Source of the DNA: Paramagnetospirillum magnetotacticum MS-1
GTDB lineage: Bacteria; Pseudomonadota; Alphaproteobacteria; Rhodospirillales; Magnetospirillaceae
Assembly: GCF_000829825.1 (NCBI RefSeq)
Contig: NZ_JXSL01000030.1
Coordinates: 69,501-133,500 of the forward strand
DNA: 64,000 nucleotides
Direction: 5' to 3'
In this document: positions 32,008 through 41,423 of the stretch, one piece after another
How the letters are laid out: every line of letters begins with the position of its first letter
How positions within the stretch are numbered: position 1 is the stretch's first letter
Translations under genes and position numbers: made by a program
Notes under the pieces: model-generated
Seen by the model: the letters and a program-made list of their open reading frames with translations, nothing else
What the model was told of the DNA's origin: nothing
The model's database searches: none

Positions 32008-34785
32008 GTGACCACCGTGCCAAGCTCCCGCCATCTTCTCCTCGTCTCCTTGTTGTCGGCCTCCTCGGCGCTGACCGCACCGGCTTGGGCCGACGTGGTC
32101 ACCGAGCAGAAAGCCTGGCCGGAAGCCGGAAGCTGGGGACAGGCCTGGGGCGACGATGACCCCGCCGCCCAACGCGCCCCTGCGCCCAGGACACCCCGCG
32201 CGGCCCCTCCTCAGTCCGCTCCGGGCTACGTGCCCCCACCCGCCGCCGCCGCCCTTCCCGGCCGCCCGACAGCCCCCGCCGCCCAGGCACCTGTCCGTGG
32301 CGCCCCGCCCCTTCCGGTCACCGAGATGGGCGCCGCCTATCCCGAGACGGGAGGCTGGGGTCAGGCCTGGGGCGAGGACGAGCCCGCCGCCGCTCCGCCG
32401 CCGCGCAGCCGCGCCATCCCCTCGACCATCGTCAACTCAGAACCGGCGCCGCGGCAGACACAGGCGGCCCGCCCCGCGCAGGCGCAACCCTCCATCCGGG
32501 CGGAAGCCTCTCCCACGGCCCAGGCTCAGCGCTCGGCCTCGCGGGCCATGGAACGCGCCTCGGTGATCATGCGCGGCGAGGACGAAAGTGGCGACGCGGT
32601 CGGACTGAAGCGCCCGCCCAGAATCATCCCCCGCGCCATGCGCAGCGTCAAAACCACCGAAGATGGGAATGAGCCGGTCCATATGGTGGCCGATCAGGTG
32701 ATCTACGACCGCGAATTCAACGTGGTCACCGCCAAGGGCCGCGTCGAGATGATGCATGAAGGCCGCACCATCTCCGCCGATACGGTCAGCTACAACATGA
32801 AGCAGGACGTCATGGGGGCGTCCGGCAATGTGGTGCTGACCGAGCCTTCGGGCGAGGTCACCCATGCCGAATATTTCGAACTGACCGGCGACTTCAAGAA
32901 CGGCGTCGCCCGCGACATCCGAAGCATAATGGCCGATAACTCCCGCCTTGCGGCGCAAAGTGCCCAGCGTGTCGGTGGCGACCGCACGGATTTCGACCGT
33001 GCGGTCTACACCGCCTGTGAGCCTTGCCGTGACGATCCCGACCGCACGCCCCTGTGGCAGGTCAAGGCGGTACGCGCCACCCACAATCAGGCCGAGGCCC
33101 AGGTGGAATACCGGGATGCCTGGCTGGAATTGAAGGGCATCCCCGTCGCCTATACGCCCTACTTGTCCCATCCCGACCCGACCATCAAGCGCCAGAGCGG
33201 CCTGCTGGCCCCGATTTTCGGCATGAACAGTTCCCTCGGCCCATCCATCAGCACGCCTTATTTCCAGGTGGTTTCGGAGAACGAGGACTTCACCCTGACG
33301 CCGCGCTTCATGCTGGATCGGCTGGCCACCTTCGACAAGCCGGACAAGGACGTTCCCACCTCGGTCTTCAAGCGGATGCAATTGGCGGGGCAACATCGCT
33401 GGCGCGGCATTCATGGCGAAGCGATAACCACGGCCAGCATCGCCGCGGATAAATTGACGCCTGGAATCAGAGGCCATATCGAGTCCAAGGGCCTTCTGGA
33501 ACTGGACCGCACATGGCGGGCCGGGTGGCAGGTCCAGCATCAGTCGGATCTGGCGTACCGCTCGCTTTACCGCATCCGGACCGAAGAGGACCGGCCATGG
33601 CTGATGAACCGCCCCTATGTGGAAGGCTTCAGCCGGCGCGGTTACGCCATGGTGGAAGCCATGTCGTTCCAGGGACGGCGGGTCATCGAGGATTCCAGCA
33701 AGTCGCCGGTCGTCCTGCCGCATATGGTCTACAGCACCGTCAGTGCGCCGGGCTGGGCAGGAAGTTATTGGTCGACGGATTCCGATGCCCTGGCCTATAC
33801 CCGCGAGGTGGGGACCCAGGCCCAGCGCCTATCGTCCAAGGTCGCCTGGAACCTGCCCATCATCTCGCCTGATGGGCAGGTCTACGCCATTTCCACCTCC
33901 GTGCGCGGCGATGGCTATCATGCCGATCATCTGACCGGTACATCCAAGACGTCGGGAAGTTCTGGACGGGCCATTCCCGAGATTGCCGTCAAATGGCGAT
34001 ACCCCTTCACCCGCCTAGGACAAAGCCTCACCCAGGTGATCGAACCGGTGGCCATGGTGGCCCTCAGCCCCAATTCCGGCATCGATTCGCGAATTCCCAA
34101 CGAGGATTCCGTGGCTTTCGAACTGGACGAGACCAATGTGATGCGGCCGAACCGCCTGCCCGGCCTGGATCAGACGGAAGGCGGCGCACGTGGCGCCTAT
34201 GGCATGCGTTGGGCGGCCTACCCGTCGCGGGGCGGCTCCATCATCGCCCAGGCGGCGCAAGGCTGGCGCCAGCACAAGGCCTCCACATTCGCAGCTGGCA
34301 GCGGCTTCTCCAGCACGCGTTCCGATTATGTCGCGCGCATCGACGTCACGCCCATCGGCAATCTGACGCTGCGGGACCGGGTCCGCCTGGACAAGGATTC
34401 GCTGGTGATGCGGCGCAATGAAGCGGGCTTTTCCATCGGGCCTCCGCTCCTGAGCTTTTCAGCCGATTACGGTTTGATGTCGCCCAGCACGACCAGCAGT
34501 AATACGTCCAATACCATCTACGCCAAGCGGCAATATATTAATTACGGCCTGAACTCGTCCATCTCGCGCAATTGGCGGAGTTCCCTTTCGCTCAATCAGG
34601 ATCTGGCCAGCAACGGCGGCACCGTCGGCTGGACGGCCAATACCATGTACAGTGACGAATGCTTTGCCATCGTGGGCGCATTCAACCGTTATCACTCGGA
34701 CGTCGCCGGTCTGCTGTCCGGATATCATTTGAGCCTGACCGTGGTCTTGAAGTCGCTGGGCGAAGCGCCCTTCAGCGTCTTCTAG
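32008..34785 (+). CDS. lptD: LPS-assembly protein LptD with an unusual repeated N-terminal extension
   Basis: Outer-membrane barrel that, with LptE, inserts lipopolysaccharide into the outer leaflet. GTG 32008 (or GTG 32017) precedes a signal peptide ending SSALTAPAWA. Residues about 30-200 are a Pro/Ala-rich low-complexity region holding two copies of a G-(S/G)-WGQAWG-(D/E)-(D/E) acidic motif. The OstA/jellyroll domain follows (HMVADQVIYDREFNVVTAKGRVEM), with CEPC for the disulfide, then the LptD barrel (GIPVAYTPYLSHPDPTIKRQSG) to the end. 925 residues is long because of the extension. Its neighbours lptF and surA fit: SurA is the folding chaperone for LptD. Confidence 0.94.
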   Translation: MTTVPSSRHLLLVSLLSASSALTAPAWADVVTEQKAWPEAGSWGQAWGDDDPAAQRAPAPRTPRAAPPQSAPGYVPPPAAAALPGRPTAPAAQAPVRGAPPLPVTEMGAAYPETGGWGQAWGEDEPAAAPPPRSRAIPSTIVNSEPAPRQTQAARPAQAQPSIRAEASPTAQAQRSASRAMERASVIMRGEDESGDAVGLKRPPRIIPRAMRSVKTTEDGNEPVHMVADQVIYDREFNVVTAKGRVEMMHEGRTISADTVSYNMKQDVMGASGNVVLTEPSGEVTHAEYFELTGDFKNGVARDIRSIMADNSRLAAQSAQRVGGDRTDFDRAVYTACEPCRDDPDRTPLWQVKAVRATHNQAEAQVEYRDAWLELKGIPVAYTPYLSHPDPTIKRQSGLLAPIFGMNSSLGPSISTPYFQVVSENEDFTLTPRFMLDRLATFDKPDKDVPTSVFKRMQLAGQHRWRGIHGEAITTASIAADKLTPGIRGHIESKGLLELDRTWRAGWQVQHQSDLAYRSLYRIRTEEDRPWLMNRPYVEGFSRRGYAMVEAMSFQGRRVIEDSSKSPVVLPHMVYSTVSAPGWAGSYWSTDSDALAYTREVGTQAQRLSSKVAWNLPIISPDGQVYAISTSVRGDGYHADHLTGTSKTSGSSGRAIPEIAVKWRYPFTRLGQSLTQVIEPVAMVALSPNSGIDSRIPNEDSVAFELDETNVMRPNRLPGLDQTEGGARGAYGMRWAAYPSRGGSIIAQAAQGWRQHKASTFAAGSGFSSTRSDYVARIDVTPIGNLTLRDRVRLDKDSLVMRRNEAGFSIGPPLLSFSADYGLMSPSTTSSNTSNTIYAKRQYINYGLNSSISRNWRSSLSLNQDLASNGGTVGWTANTMYSDECFAIVGAFNRYHSDVAGLLSGYHLSLTVVLKSLGEAPFSVF

Positions 34786-34801
34786 AGGGAGGAACCCAAG
34801 A

Positions 34802-36067
34802 ATGCTGGCCCGCGCCGCAATCGTCCTGAACGCACTCCTGTTCGCGTGCGTCCCGCTTTCCTGGGCATCGGCCCAGGATGTGGACAGAATCGCCGCCGTG
34901 GTCAATGACGAGATCATCTCGATCCGCGACCTGGATGCGCGCCTGAAACTGGCCATCACCGTGTCGGGCCTGCCAGACAATATCGAGAGCCGTCGCAGGG
35001 CGGTTCCCCAGGTTCTGCGCAAGATGGTCGATGAGCGCATCCAGGCCCAGGAAGCGGCCCGCCTCAAGGTTTCTGCTGGCACCGAGGACGTGGCCCGCGG
35101 CCTGGCCAATGTGGAAAACCAGAACCGGATGCCGCCCGGCTCTCTGCTGACGTCACTAGCCAAGGCTGGCGTCGATCCGGACGCCGTCAAGGATCAGATC
35201 AGGGCGGACATCATCTGGGTCAAGCTGATCATGCGCTCCCTCCAGCCGACCATCAAAGTGGGTGAGGACGAGATCACCGAACGCCTGGAAACCATTCGTC
35301 AGCAATTCGGGCAGCCGGAATTCATGCTGGCCGAAATCTTCCTGCCGGTGGACAGCCCTCGTCAGGAAGAGGAATCCAAGCGCCTGGGCGAACGCCTGAT
35401 CGAACAATTGCGCGCTGGCGCTCCGTTCCAGGCGCTGGCCCGTCAGTTTTCCCAAAGCGGATCCGCCAGCAATGGCGGCGTCCTGGGCTGGCTGTCGCCC
35501 TCCACGCTGGAGGACGAAGTGCGCGATACCGTCATGTCCATGAACAAGGGGCAGGTCAGTTCCCTGATCCGCACCGGTTCCGGCTACGCCATCCTGGCTC
35601 TCATCGATAAGCGTGTCGCAGGCGAGACCTTCGTCGGCGATCCTTTGCTCAGCATCGTCCAGGTCTTTTTCCCGATTCCGCCCGGCGCCCCTCCCATCAG
35701 TCAGCTGATTGAGAAGGCCGCCGAATTGACAGCTCCGCTCAAGTCCTGCCCCGAGTTGGAAGATATGGGCCGCAAGCTCAATTCGGAACAATCGGGACGC
35801 CGCGACGGGGTCACCCTTTCCGTCATGCCGCAGAACCTGCGGTCCCTGGTGACCAATTTGCCGATCAACAAGGCCAGCCCTCCCGTCAGCACAGGCAACG
35901 CCCTGATGGTGGTTATGGTTTGTTCGCGCGACGAGAACGCCACCAAGGGCGGCCTGCCATCCCGCGACGCCATGCGCCGCATGATCGAGGATGAACGGCT
36001 GGAACTGTTGTCCAAGCGCTATCTGCGCGATCTGCGCCGCGCCGCCTTCATCGACTTCCGGCTTTGA
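34802..36067 (+). CDS. surA: periplasmic peptidyl-prolyl isomerase/chaperone SurA
   Basis: A 421-residue periplasmic chaperone for outer-membrane proteins. A signal peptide (ALLFACVPLSWASAQ) is followed by the SurA N-domain (IAAVVNDEIISIRDLDARL) and one recognisable parvulin domain (about 170-275, with FMLAEIFLPVD, FSQSGSASNGGVLGWLSPSTL and GYAILALIDKR). A second, more degenerate parvulin-like region follows, and the C-terminal helix (RYLRDLRRAAFIDFRL) completes the core as in E. coli. Its position 16 bases after lptD and before pdxA-rsmA is the conserved proteobacterial order. Confidence 0.93.
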   Translation: MLARAAIVLNALLFACVPLSWASAQDVDRIAAVVNDEIISIRDLDARLKLAITVSGLPDNIESRRRAVPQVLRKMVDERIQAQEAARLKVSAGTEDVARGLANVENQNRMPPGSLLTSLAKAGVDPDAVKDQIRADIIWVKLIMRSLQPTIKVGEDEITERLETIRQQFGQPEFMLAEIFLPVDSPRQEEESKRLGERLIEQLRAGAPFQALARQFSQSGSASNGGVLGWLSPSTLEDEVRDTVMSMNKGQVSSLIRTGSGYAILALIDKRVAGETFVGDPLLSIVQVFFPIPPGAPPISQLIEKAAELTAPLKSCPELEDMGRKLNSEQSGRRDGVTLSVMPQNLRSLVTNLPINKASPPVSTGNALMVVMVCSRDENATKGGLPSRDAMRRMIEDERLELLSKRYLRDLRRAAFIDFRL

Positions 36068-36098
36068 CCGCGTTTGACCCGATGAAGAGCAGACGGGC

Positions 36099-37106
36099 AT
36101 GACCATCCTCGCCCTGACCATGGGCGAGCCGGCGGGTATCGGGGGCGACATCGCCCTTTGCGCCTGGACCAGGCGCAAGGCCAATGCCATGCCGCCCTTC
36201 GTGATGATCGACGATTCCGGGCGCCTGCGCAATGTGGCCCGGCGCCTGGGGCTCGACATCCCCATCCGCGACGTGGCCACTCCCGCCGAGGCCGAAGCGG
36301 CCTTCGCCACGGCCCTTCCCGTCTTGCATCAGCCCTTGGCCGTCATGGTCGAGCCGGGAAAGCCCGATCCTGCCAATGTCCCCATGGTCAAGGCCGCCAT
36401 CGAGCGCGCCGTCGCCTTGGCCCTGGCGGGCGAAGTGGCGGGGTTGGTCACCAATCCCATCCACAAACATGTGATGTACCAGGGTGGTTTTCCCTACCCC
36501 GGACATACCGAGTTCCTGGCCGCGCTTTTGGACCGTCCTGGCCTGCGCGAGGTGATGATGCTGGCCTGCCCTCAGTTGCGGGTCGTGCCGGTGACCATCC
36601 ATCTGGGGCTGGCCGAAGCCATCCGCAGCCTGAGCACCGAACTTATCGTCGAGATCGGCCGGGTCACCGCCAAGGCCCTGAAAGAAGACTTCGCCATCGC
36701 GCGGCCCCGTCTGGCCGTCGCCGGGCTCAATCCCCATGCGGGAGAGGGCGGCGCCATGGGCCGCGAGGATGAGGAGGTGGTGGCACCCGCCATCGCCCGG
36801 TTGCGCGCCTTAAACATCGACGCCTTAGGCCCCTTGCCCTCCGATACCTTGTTCCACGCCAGGGCGCGCCAGAGCTACGACGCCGCGCTGTGCATGTATC
36901 ACGATCAGGCCCTGATCCCCATCAAGACCATCGATTTCGACGGCGGCGTCAACGTCACCTTGGGTCTTCCCATCGTTCGCACCTCGCCCGATCACGGCAC
37001 CGCCTTCGATCTGGCGGGAACGGGCCAGGCCAAGCCCGACAGCCTGGTGGCCGCGCTGCATATGGCCGCCACCATCGCCGCCAACCGGGAGAGGCAGCAT
37101 GGCTGA
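36099..37106 (+). CDS. pdxA: 4-hydroxythreonine-4-phosphate dehydrogenase
   Basis: A 335-residue NAD-dependent enzyme of the DXP-dependent pyridoxal phosphate pathway; it oxidises 4-phosphohydroxythreonine to 3-amino-1-hydroxyacetone phosphate. Family motifs include [15 protein letters not shown] at the N-terminus, [39 protein letters not shown] and [17 protein letters not shown], containing the three metal-binding histidines. The gene overlaps the start of rsmA by eight bases, a conserved coupling in this operon. Confidence 0.95.
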   Translation: MTILALTMGEPAGIGGDIALCAWTRRKANAMPPFVMIDDSGRLRNVARRLGLDIPIRDVATPAEAEAAFATALPVLHQPLAVMVEPGKPDPANVPMVKAAIERAVALALAGEVAGLVTNPIHKHVMYQGGFPYPGHTEFLAALLDRPGLREVMMLACPQLRVVPVTIHLGLAEAIRSLSTELIVEIGRVTAKALKEDFAIARPRLAVAGLNPHAGEGGAMGREDEEVVAPAIARLRALNIDALGPLPSDTLFHARARQSYDAALCMYHDQALIPIKTIDFDGGVNVTLGLPIVRTSPDHGTAFDLAGTGQAKPDSLVAALHMAATIAANRERQHG

Positions 37107-37929
37107 ACTGCCGCCGCTACGCGACGTCATCGCCCGCCACGGTCTGGATGCGCGCAAGTCCTTGGGCCAGCACTTCCTGTTCGACCTCAACCTCACGGGC
37201 CGCATCGCCCGCGCGGCGGGCGACCTGTCCGTGGGCACCGTGATCGAGATCGGCCCCGGACCAGGCGGCCTGACCCGCGCCCTCCTGGATGCCGGGGCGC
37301 GGCACGTCATTGCCATCGAGCGCGACGACCGCGCCATCGCCATCCAGAACGAGATCGCCGAGGCCTATCCCGGCCGCCTGGAGATCATTGCCGCCGATGC
37401 CATGACCATCGATGCCGCCGGTCTGGGCGAAATGCCAAGACGCATTGTCGCCAACCTGCCCTACAACATCTCCACCGCCCTGTTGCTGGGCTGGCTGCGC
37501 CGCGCCCAGGCCTTCGAACGCCTGATCCTGATGTTCCAGAAAGAGGTGGTGGACCGGCTGGCGGCGGCGCCGCGCTCGGACCATTACGGCCGCCTGTCGG
37601 TGATCACCCAGTGGCTGTGCGAGGTCCGTCCTCTTTTTAATGTGGATCGCCGCGCCTTCACGCCGCCTCCCGCCGTGACCTCCACCGTGGTCGACCTGAT
37701 TCCGCGCTCCCAGCCCCTGGCGCCCGCCCGTTTCGAAACCCTGGAGCGGGTCACCGCCGCCGCCTTCGGCCAGCGGCGCAAGATGCTGCGCTCCAGCCTC
37801 AAGCCCTTAGGGGGCGCAGAGGAGTTGCTGGAGCGTACGGGCATTCTTCCCACCGCGCGGGCCGAGGAAATTCCGGTGGAGGGGTTTTGCGCCCTGGCCC
37901 GCGCCCTGGACGAACGCCAACAACCCTGA
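37099..37929 (+). CDS. rsmA: 16S rRNA (adenine(1518)-N6/adenine(1519)-N6)-dimethyltransferase
   Basis: A 276-residue SAM-dependent methyltransferase (KsgA) that dimethylates two adjacent adenosines near the 3' end of 16S rRNA during 30S maturation. Motifs are [17 protein letters not shown], the SAM loop [20 protein letters not shown] and the catalytic NLPYNIST (N-L-P-Y). The C-terminal helical domain is complete ([15 protein letters not shown]). The start lies eight bases inside pdxA, and it ends the lptF-lptD-surA-pdxA-rsmA run. Confidence 0.95.
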   Translation: MAELPPLRDVIARHGLDARKSLGQHFLFDLNLTGRIARAAGDLSVGTVIEIGPGPGGLTRALLDAGARHVIAIERDDRAIAIQNEIAEAYPGRLEIIAADAMTIDAAGLGEMPRRIVANLPYNISTALLLGWLRRAQAFERLILMFQKEVVDRLAAAPRSDHYGRLSVITQWLCEVRPLFNVDRRAFTPPPAVTSTVVDLIPRSQPLAPARFETLERVTAAAFGQRRKMLRSSLKPLGGAEELLERTGILPTARAEEIPVEGFCALARALDERQQP

Positions 37930-37971
37930 CGGCCGTTATGCTATGATGCCCTCCAGCCAACAGGAGTTCAT

Positions 37972-38178
37972 ATGAGCGGATGGGGCTGCGTCCACGAGGA
38001 TCATGGTTCTTGCACCAAGGTGGCCGGACGGGCTTGCGATCCGGGCATGAAGGGCTGCGTCCTGGCGGGGCGCTTCCGGTTTTCCAATCCGGTAAAAAAT
38101 AGACAGGTAAAAGCGCCGCAAGAGCGCGCCACCCCGAATGCACCCGATGGGGATGACGAGCCGCCCATCCGGACATAA
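37972..38178 (+). CDS. small four-cysteine hypothetical protein
   Basis: A 68-residue protein with four cysteines in its first 29 residues (positions 6, 14, 22 and 29), spaced 8, 8 and 7, and His8/His11, within GRACDPGMKGCVLAGRF. This could bind a metal or form disulfides. The C-terminal half is hydrophilic and probably disordered. There is no signal peptide. A strong ribosome site (CAGGAG) lies six bases upstream. It follows rsmA by 42 bases and may be read through. I do not recognise a characterised family. Confidence 0.65.
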   Translation: MSGWGCVHEDHGSCTKVAGRACDPGMKGCVLAGRFRFSNPVKNRQVKAPQERATPNAPDGDDEPPIRT

Positions 38179-38219
38179 CCCCTCATACCAAATGCCACGG
38201 CACCGCCTGAAGGCAAGCG

Positions 38220-38248
38220 TTGACGCGTCCCCAGGCAATAGGTTTTAT
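38220..38248 (+). promoter_or_regulatory. candidate promoter for the chemoreceptor gene
   Basis: TTGACG (38220-38225), 17 bases, TTTTAT (38243-38248). This is a good match to a housekeeping promoter, 72 bases before the preferred start of the chemoreceptor gene. Confidence 0.45.
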
Positions 38249-38320
38249 TGAACCCCTATATCAAAGGTGCCCGATAGAGGCGCCGTTAATTAGGTGAATT
38301 ACTCGTTGGGAGAAAGCGGA

Positions 38321-39733
38321 ATGACGGCTGAGCGCGTTGGGGCCTCCCCAACGGCGGAGAGTGTTGACTCCTTCGCCACCGAGGTATTGAAGCAGATCGA
38401 CAGTCTCAGCCTGGAGGTCGCCGATATCGCTGGCACCATGGATGGCCTGACCCGCTTTGTGAAGCATCAGGAAGAGCTGTTCGGGCATCTCAAAATGATC
38501 GCCCATGCCATGGCTGAAACCATCGGACGGATCGACGCCGCTGGCCGCGAAACCCGCGACATGACGGTCCAGGCCGGGCATCAATCCTCGCAATCCCTGC
38601 GCACCGTGGAAGAGGCTCTGTCCGGGGTCAACCAATTGGTCAGCGCCGTCCAGGGCATCGAGGAGCGCCTGGAGGGCCTGGACGGGGCGCTGGGCGAAGT
38701 CAGCGGCATGTCCCGCAGCATCCAGAAGATCGCCCGCCAGACCAATCTGCTGGCGCTCAACGCCACCATCGAGGCCGCCCGCGCCGGAGAGGCCGGAAAA
38801 GGCTTCGCCGTGGTGGCGACCGAGGTCAAGACCCTGGCCCGCCAGACCGCCGACGTCACCACCGGCATCGATGATACCGTCCAGAAGCTCTCGGGCTCGG
38901 TCACCGATCTGATCGAGACCTCCACCGACACGCTGAAGATGGCCGATTCGGTCGGTTCGGGCGTGGGCGTCATCAATGAGGCCGTCTCGGTCTTCGGCAA
39001 TGTCATCGGATCGGTCGAAGGCAAGGTCGGCGATATCTCGGAGGCCGCGTCCGCCTCCCTGACCCAGTGCGGCGACGTGATCGGCGAGATCGACAAATTC
39101 TTCGAAGGCATCGCCATGACCAGCGCAAGCCTGCGCAAGGCCGACGAGCGCATCGCCTCGCTGCTGGGCAATTCCGAGGAACTGATGGGCTATATCGCCG
39201 CCTCGGGATTCCGCACCGCCGACACCCAGTTCATCGAAGCCATTCAGGAGGCGGCCCGCCAGGTATCGGCAGCCTTCGAACAGGGCGTAACCTCGAGCCG
39301 AATCTCCCTCTCAGACCTGTTCGACGAGAACTACCAGCCCATCGCAGGCACCAATCCGCAGCAGCACAATACGCGCTATGCCAGTTTCACGGATTCGGTC
39401 CTGCCCGATATCCAGGAGCCGTTGCTGGCCTTGGACAGCCGCGTCGCCTTCTGCGTCACCATCGACCGCAACGGCTATATCGCCACCCACAACAAGAAGG
39501 TGTCGAACCCCCAGGGCTCCGACCCGGTGTGGAACAACGCCAATTGCCGTAACCGGCGCATCTTCAACGACCGCACCGGCCTGTCGGCGGGCCGCAATAC
39601 CAAGCCCTTCCTGTTGCAGACCTATCGCCGCGACATGGGTGGCGGCCAGTTCATCATGATGAAGGACGTGTCCGCCCCCATCACGGTGCAAGGGCGCCAC
39701 TGGGGCGGCATCCGCCTGGGCTACCGGATCTAG
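38321..39733 (+). CDS. soluble methyl-accepting chemotaxis protein with C-terminal sensor domain
   Basis: A 470-residue chemoreceptor without membrane helices. The N-terminal half is coiled coil with the signalling hairpin tip ([19 protein letters not shown], then [19 protein letters not shown]) at about residues 135-180. The C-terminal 150 residues form a Cache/PAS-like module ([20 protein letters not shown], ...[20 protein letters not shown]) ending in [10 protein letters not shown]. The sensor thus follows the signalling domain, the reverse of classical receptors. The start at 38321 has GGGAG eight bases upstream; an in-frame GTG lies nine codons earlier. It should act in the cytoplasm; ligand unknown. 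Confidence 0.9.
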   Translation: MTAERVGASPTAESVDSFATEVLKQIDSLSLEVADIAGTMDGLTRFVKHQEELFGHLKMIAHAMAETIGRIDAAGRETRDMTVQAGHQSSQSLRTVEEALSGVNQLVSAVQGIEERLEGLDGALGEVSGMSRSIQKIARQTNLLALNATIEAARAGEAGKGFAVVATEVKTLARQTADVTTGIDDTVQKLSGSVTDLIETSTDTLKMADSVGSGVGVINEAVSVFGNVIGSVEGKVGDISEAASASLTQCGDVIGEIDKFFEGIAMTSASLRKADERIASLLGNSEELMGYIAASGFRTADTQFIEAIQEAARQVSAAFEQGVTSSRISLSDLFDENYQPIAGTNPQQHNTRYASFTDSVLPDIQEPLLALDSRVAFCVTIDRNGYIATHNKKVSNPQGSDPVWNNANCRNRRIFNDRTGLSAGRNTKPFLLQTYRRDMGGGQFIMMKDVSAPITVQGRHWGGIRLGYRI

Positions 39734-39765
39734 AGCACCGAGCCTCAAATATGAGGCGCGGTGCT
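39734..39765. repeat. hairpin element A (related to 45663-45695)
   Basis: AGCACCG (39734-39740) pairs with CGGTGCT (39759-39765), and the inner GCCTCA pairs with TGAGGC around AATA. It starts one base after the chemoreceptor stop. The block TCTAGA-CA-CGAGC-AAATATG is shared, with changes, by the hairpin beside phaC. Confidence 0.55.
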
Positions 39766-39835
39766 GATGCGAGCATTGAGCGAGCGACCAAGGGCGCGGA
39801 GGCGCCCGCTAAGGTAGAGGGCAAAACAAATAAAA

Positions 39836-39872
39836 CTAAAGCGTGATGCATATTTAAGGCATCACGCTTTAG
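39836..39872. terminator. strong perfect hairpin before the cytidylate-kinase-like gene
   Basis: CTAAAGCGTGATGC (39836-39849) is the exact reverse complement of 39859-39872, with an AT-rich 9-base loop. It probably ends the chemoreceptor transcript, although no long U-run follows. The rest of the 245-base gap (39734-39978) holds hairpin element A and no reading frame. Confidence 0.5.
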
Positions 39873-39978
39873 CACAACGGCGTTTTTGCGGGGGCCGCCT
39901 TTCCCAAGCAGGGGATGGCGGCCCCTTCGTCATGGGCGTATCATTTCGGATGGGTAGGTTTTCCGTAGGGAGGCTGCC

Positions 39979-40686
39979 ATGACGACCAATATCCTTTCCG
40001 TCATCTCCGCAATGGCCGAAGTGGCGACGGTCCCCCGTCAAGGCGATCAACTGCGCCCCCGGCAACCGGTGATCACGCTTTCGCGCGACTTCGGCTCGGG
40101 CGGCGACGTCATCGCCACCCGCGTCTGCCAGCGCCTGAAACTCCCCCTTTATGACGAGGAATTGCTGCGCGAAGTGGCCGCGCGCCTCAATGACGACCCC
40201 GCCATCGTCCGGTTGATGGACGAAGGCTTCGGCCGCGCCAAGGACATGTGGCTCTACCGCCTGTTCTCGGGCAAGGACATCAGCCCCGACGCCTACCGCG
40301 ATACGCTGGTCAAGGTGGTGATGAGCCTGGGCCGCCTGGGCGGCATCATCGTGGGCCGTGGCGCCCATATCATCTTAGCGGGTGAGTGCGCATTGCGCGT
40401 TCGCGTCGCAGGCAGCCCCGAAGTCTGCGCCAAGCGCATGGCCGAACAGGGCCATGGCAACGAGGCCGACCTCCTGGCCAAGGCCCAGGAGATCAACCAC
40501 CGGCGCGGCAAGTTCGTGTGGGAGGCCTTCCACTCGCGCCTGTCCGATGCCAGCCAGTTCGACCTGACCATCAACACCGACCGCATGGAAGACTTCGAAG
40601 ATGTGGTCGAGACCATCGTGGTCATGGCCGAGGCCGTTCATTCCGGCCGCGTCCTGCGCGGCGACCTGATCCGCGCCCACGTCTGA
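39979..40686 (+). CDS. cytidylate-kinase-like family protein
   Basis: A 235-residue P-loop-like protein of the cytidylate kinase-like family. The nucleotide-binding start reads PVITLSRDFGSGGDVIATRVCQRLKLPLYDEELL, and the LID/core region shows IIVGRGAHIILAG, RVRVAGSPEVCAKRMAEQ and FDLTINTDRM. The GSGG loop replaces a classical Walker A. Whether it phosphorylates CMP or another small substrate is unknown; a separate cmk is normally present elsewhere. It appears to be a single-gene transcript between two terminators. Confidence 0.85.
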   Translation: MTTNILSVISAMAEVATVPRQGDQLRPRQPVITLSRDFGSGGDVIATRVCQRLKLPLYDEELLREVAARLNDDPAIVRLMDEGFGRAKDMWLYRLFSGKDISPDAYRDTLVKVVMSLGRLGGIIVGRGAHIILAGECALRVRVAGSPEVCAKRMAEQGHGNEADLLAKAQEINHRRGKFVWEAFHSRLSDASQFDLTINTDRMEDFEDVVETIVVMAEAVHSGRVLRGDLIRAHV

Positions 40687-40750
40687 CCCCATTCCCCCAA
40701 TGGGGGCGGCGTGGGTCCGCTCCGGGAGAGAGGTTCCCCCCCTCTCCCGG
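40687..40750. terminator. paired hairpins between convergent genes
   Basis: CCCCATT/AATGGGG (40687-40705) directly after the kinase-like stop, and CCGGGAGAG/CTCTCCCGG (40722-40750) just past the stop of the convergent cytochrome gene. They probably terminate from both sides. Confidence 0.5.
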
Positions 40751-40760
40751 CTGCGGGCTG

Positions 40761-41309
40761 TTAAAGCGGCGTGCGCCCCGGCAGCATGCGGGCCATGATA
40801 TCGTCCTTGAGGATGAAGCGATGGCGCAGCGCCGCCGCGATATGGCCGATCAGAATGACGGCCAGGACCCAACCCAGGACCTCGTGGCCCTCCTTGAAAA
40901 CGCCGTTAAGCGCTTCGTTCTTGGCAAGCAGCTTGGGCAGCACCAGCCCGAATACCGAGACGTCGCGCCCGGCCGTCTGGCTCATCAGGATGCCGTCCAC
41001 CGGGATCAGCACCATCATCAGATAAAGGGCGACATGACCGGCCCAGGCCAGCATCCGCTCAGCCGGGCTCATGGATGGGGGTAGCGCCGGCTGCGGCTTT
41101 GCCAGCCGCCAGGCCAGGCGGGCCACGGCCAGGACCAGCATGATGCAGCCGATGGCCTTGTGCAGCCCGATCACCTCGGAGCGTTGCGGTCCCTTGGGGA
41201 TGACGTCGATCATATGCCCGACCACCCACAGGGCAAGAATGCCCGCGGCCATCACCCAGTGCAGCGACTTCGCCACCGCGTCGTAGCGCGCAGGAGCAGT
41301 AACATTCAT
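40761..41309 (-). CDS. cytochrome b561 family protein
   Basis: A 182-residue inner-membrane dihaem cytochrome with four helices. The haem-ligand histidines expected for this family are visible: SLHWVMAAG in helix 1, GLHKAIGC in helix 2, and HVALYLMMVLIPVDG plus GHEVLGWVLAVILIGHIAAAL in helices 3-4. It may pass electrons between quinol and oxidants such as superoxide. The start at 41309 (MNVTAPARYD) places the first helix normally; an in-frame start 17 codons earlier would add a basic leader. Partner unknown. Confidence 0.9.
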   Translation of the reverse strand: MNVTAPARYDAVAKSLHWVMAAGILALWVVGHMIDVIPKGPQRSEVIGLHKAIGCIMLVLAVARLAWRLAKPQPALPPSMSPAERMLAWAGHVALYLMMVLIPVDGILMSQTAGRDVSVFGLVLPKLLAKNEALNGVFKEGHEVLGWVLAVILIGHIAAALRHRFILKDDIMARMLPGRTPL

Positions 41310-41423
41310 GGCAGTTCCCCAACTTCCTTCGAACGAAGCGCGGAGCTTAGCACGACGCACGGGATGTTGACATTACCCACCGAGCGCATACCCTTCCCTG
41401 AACGGATTGTGGGGTTGCCTTCA

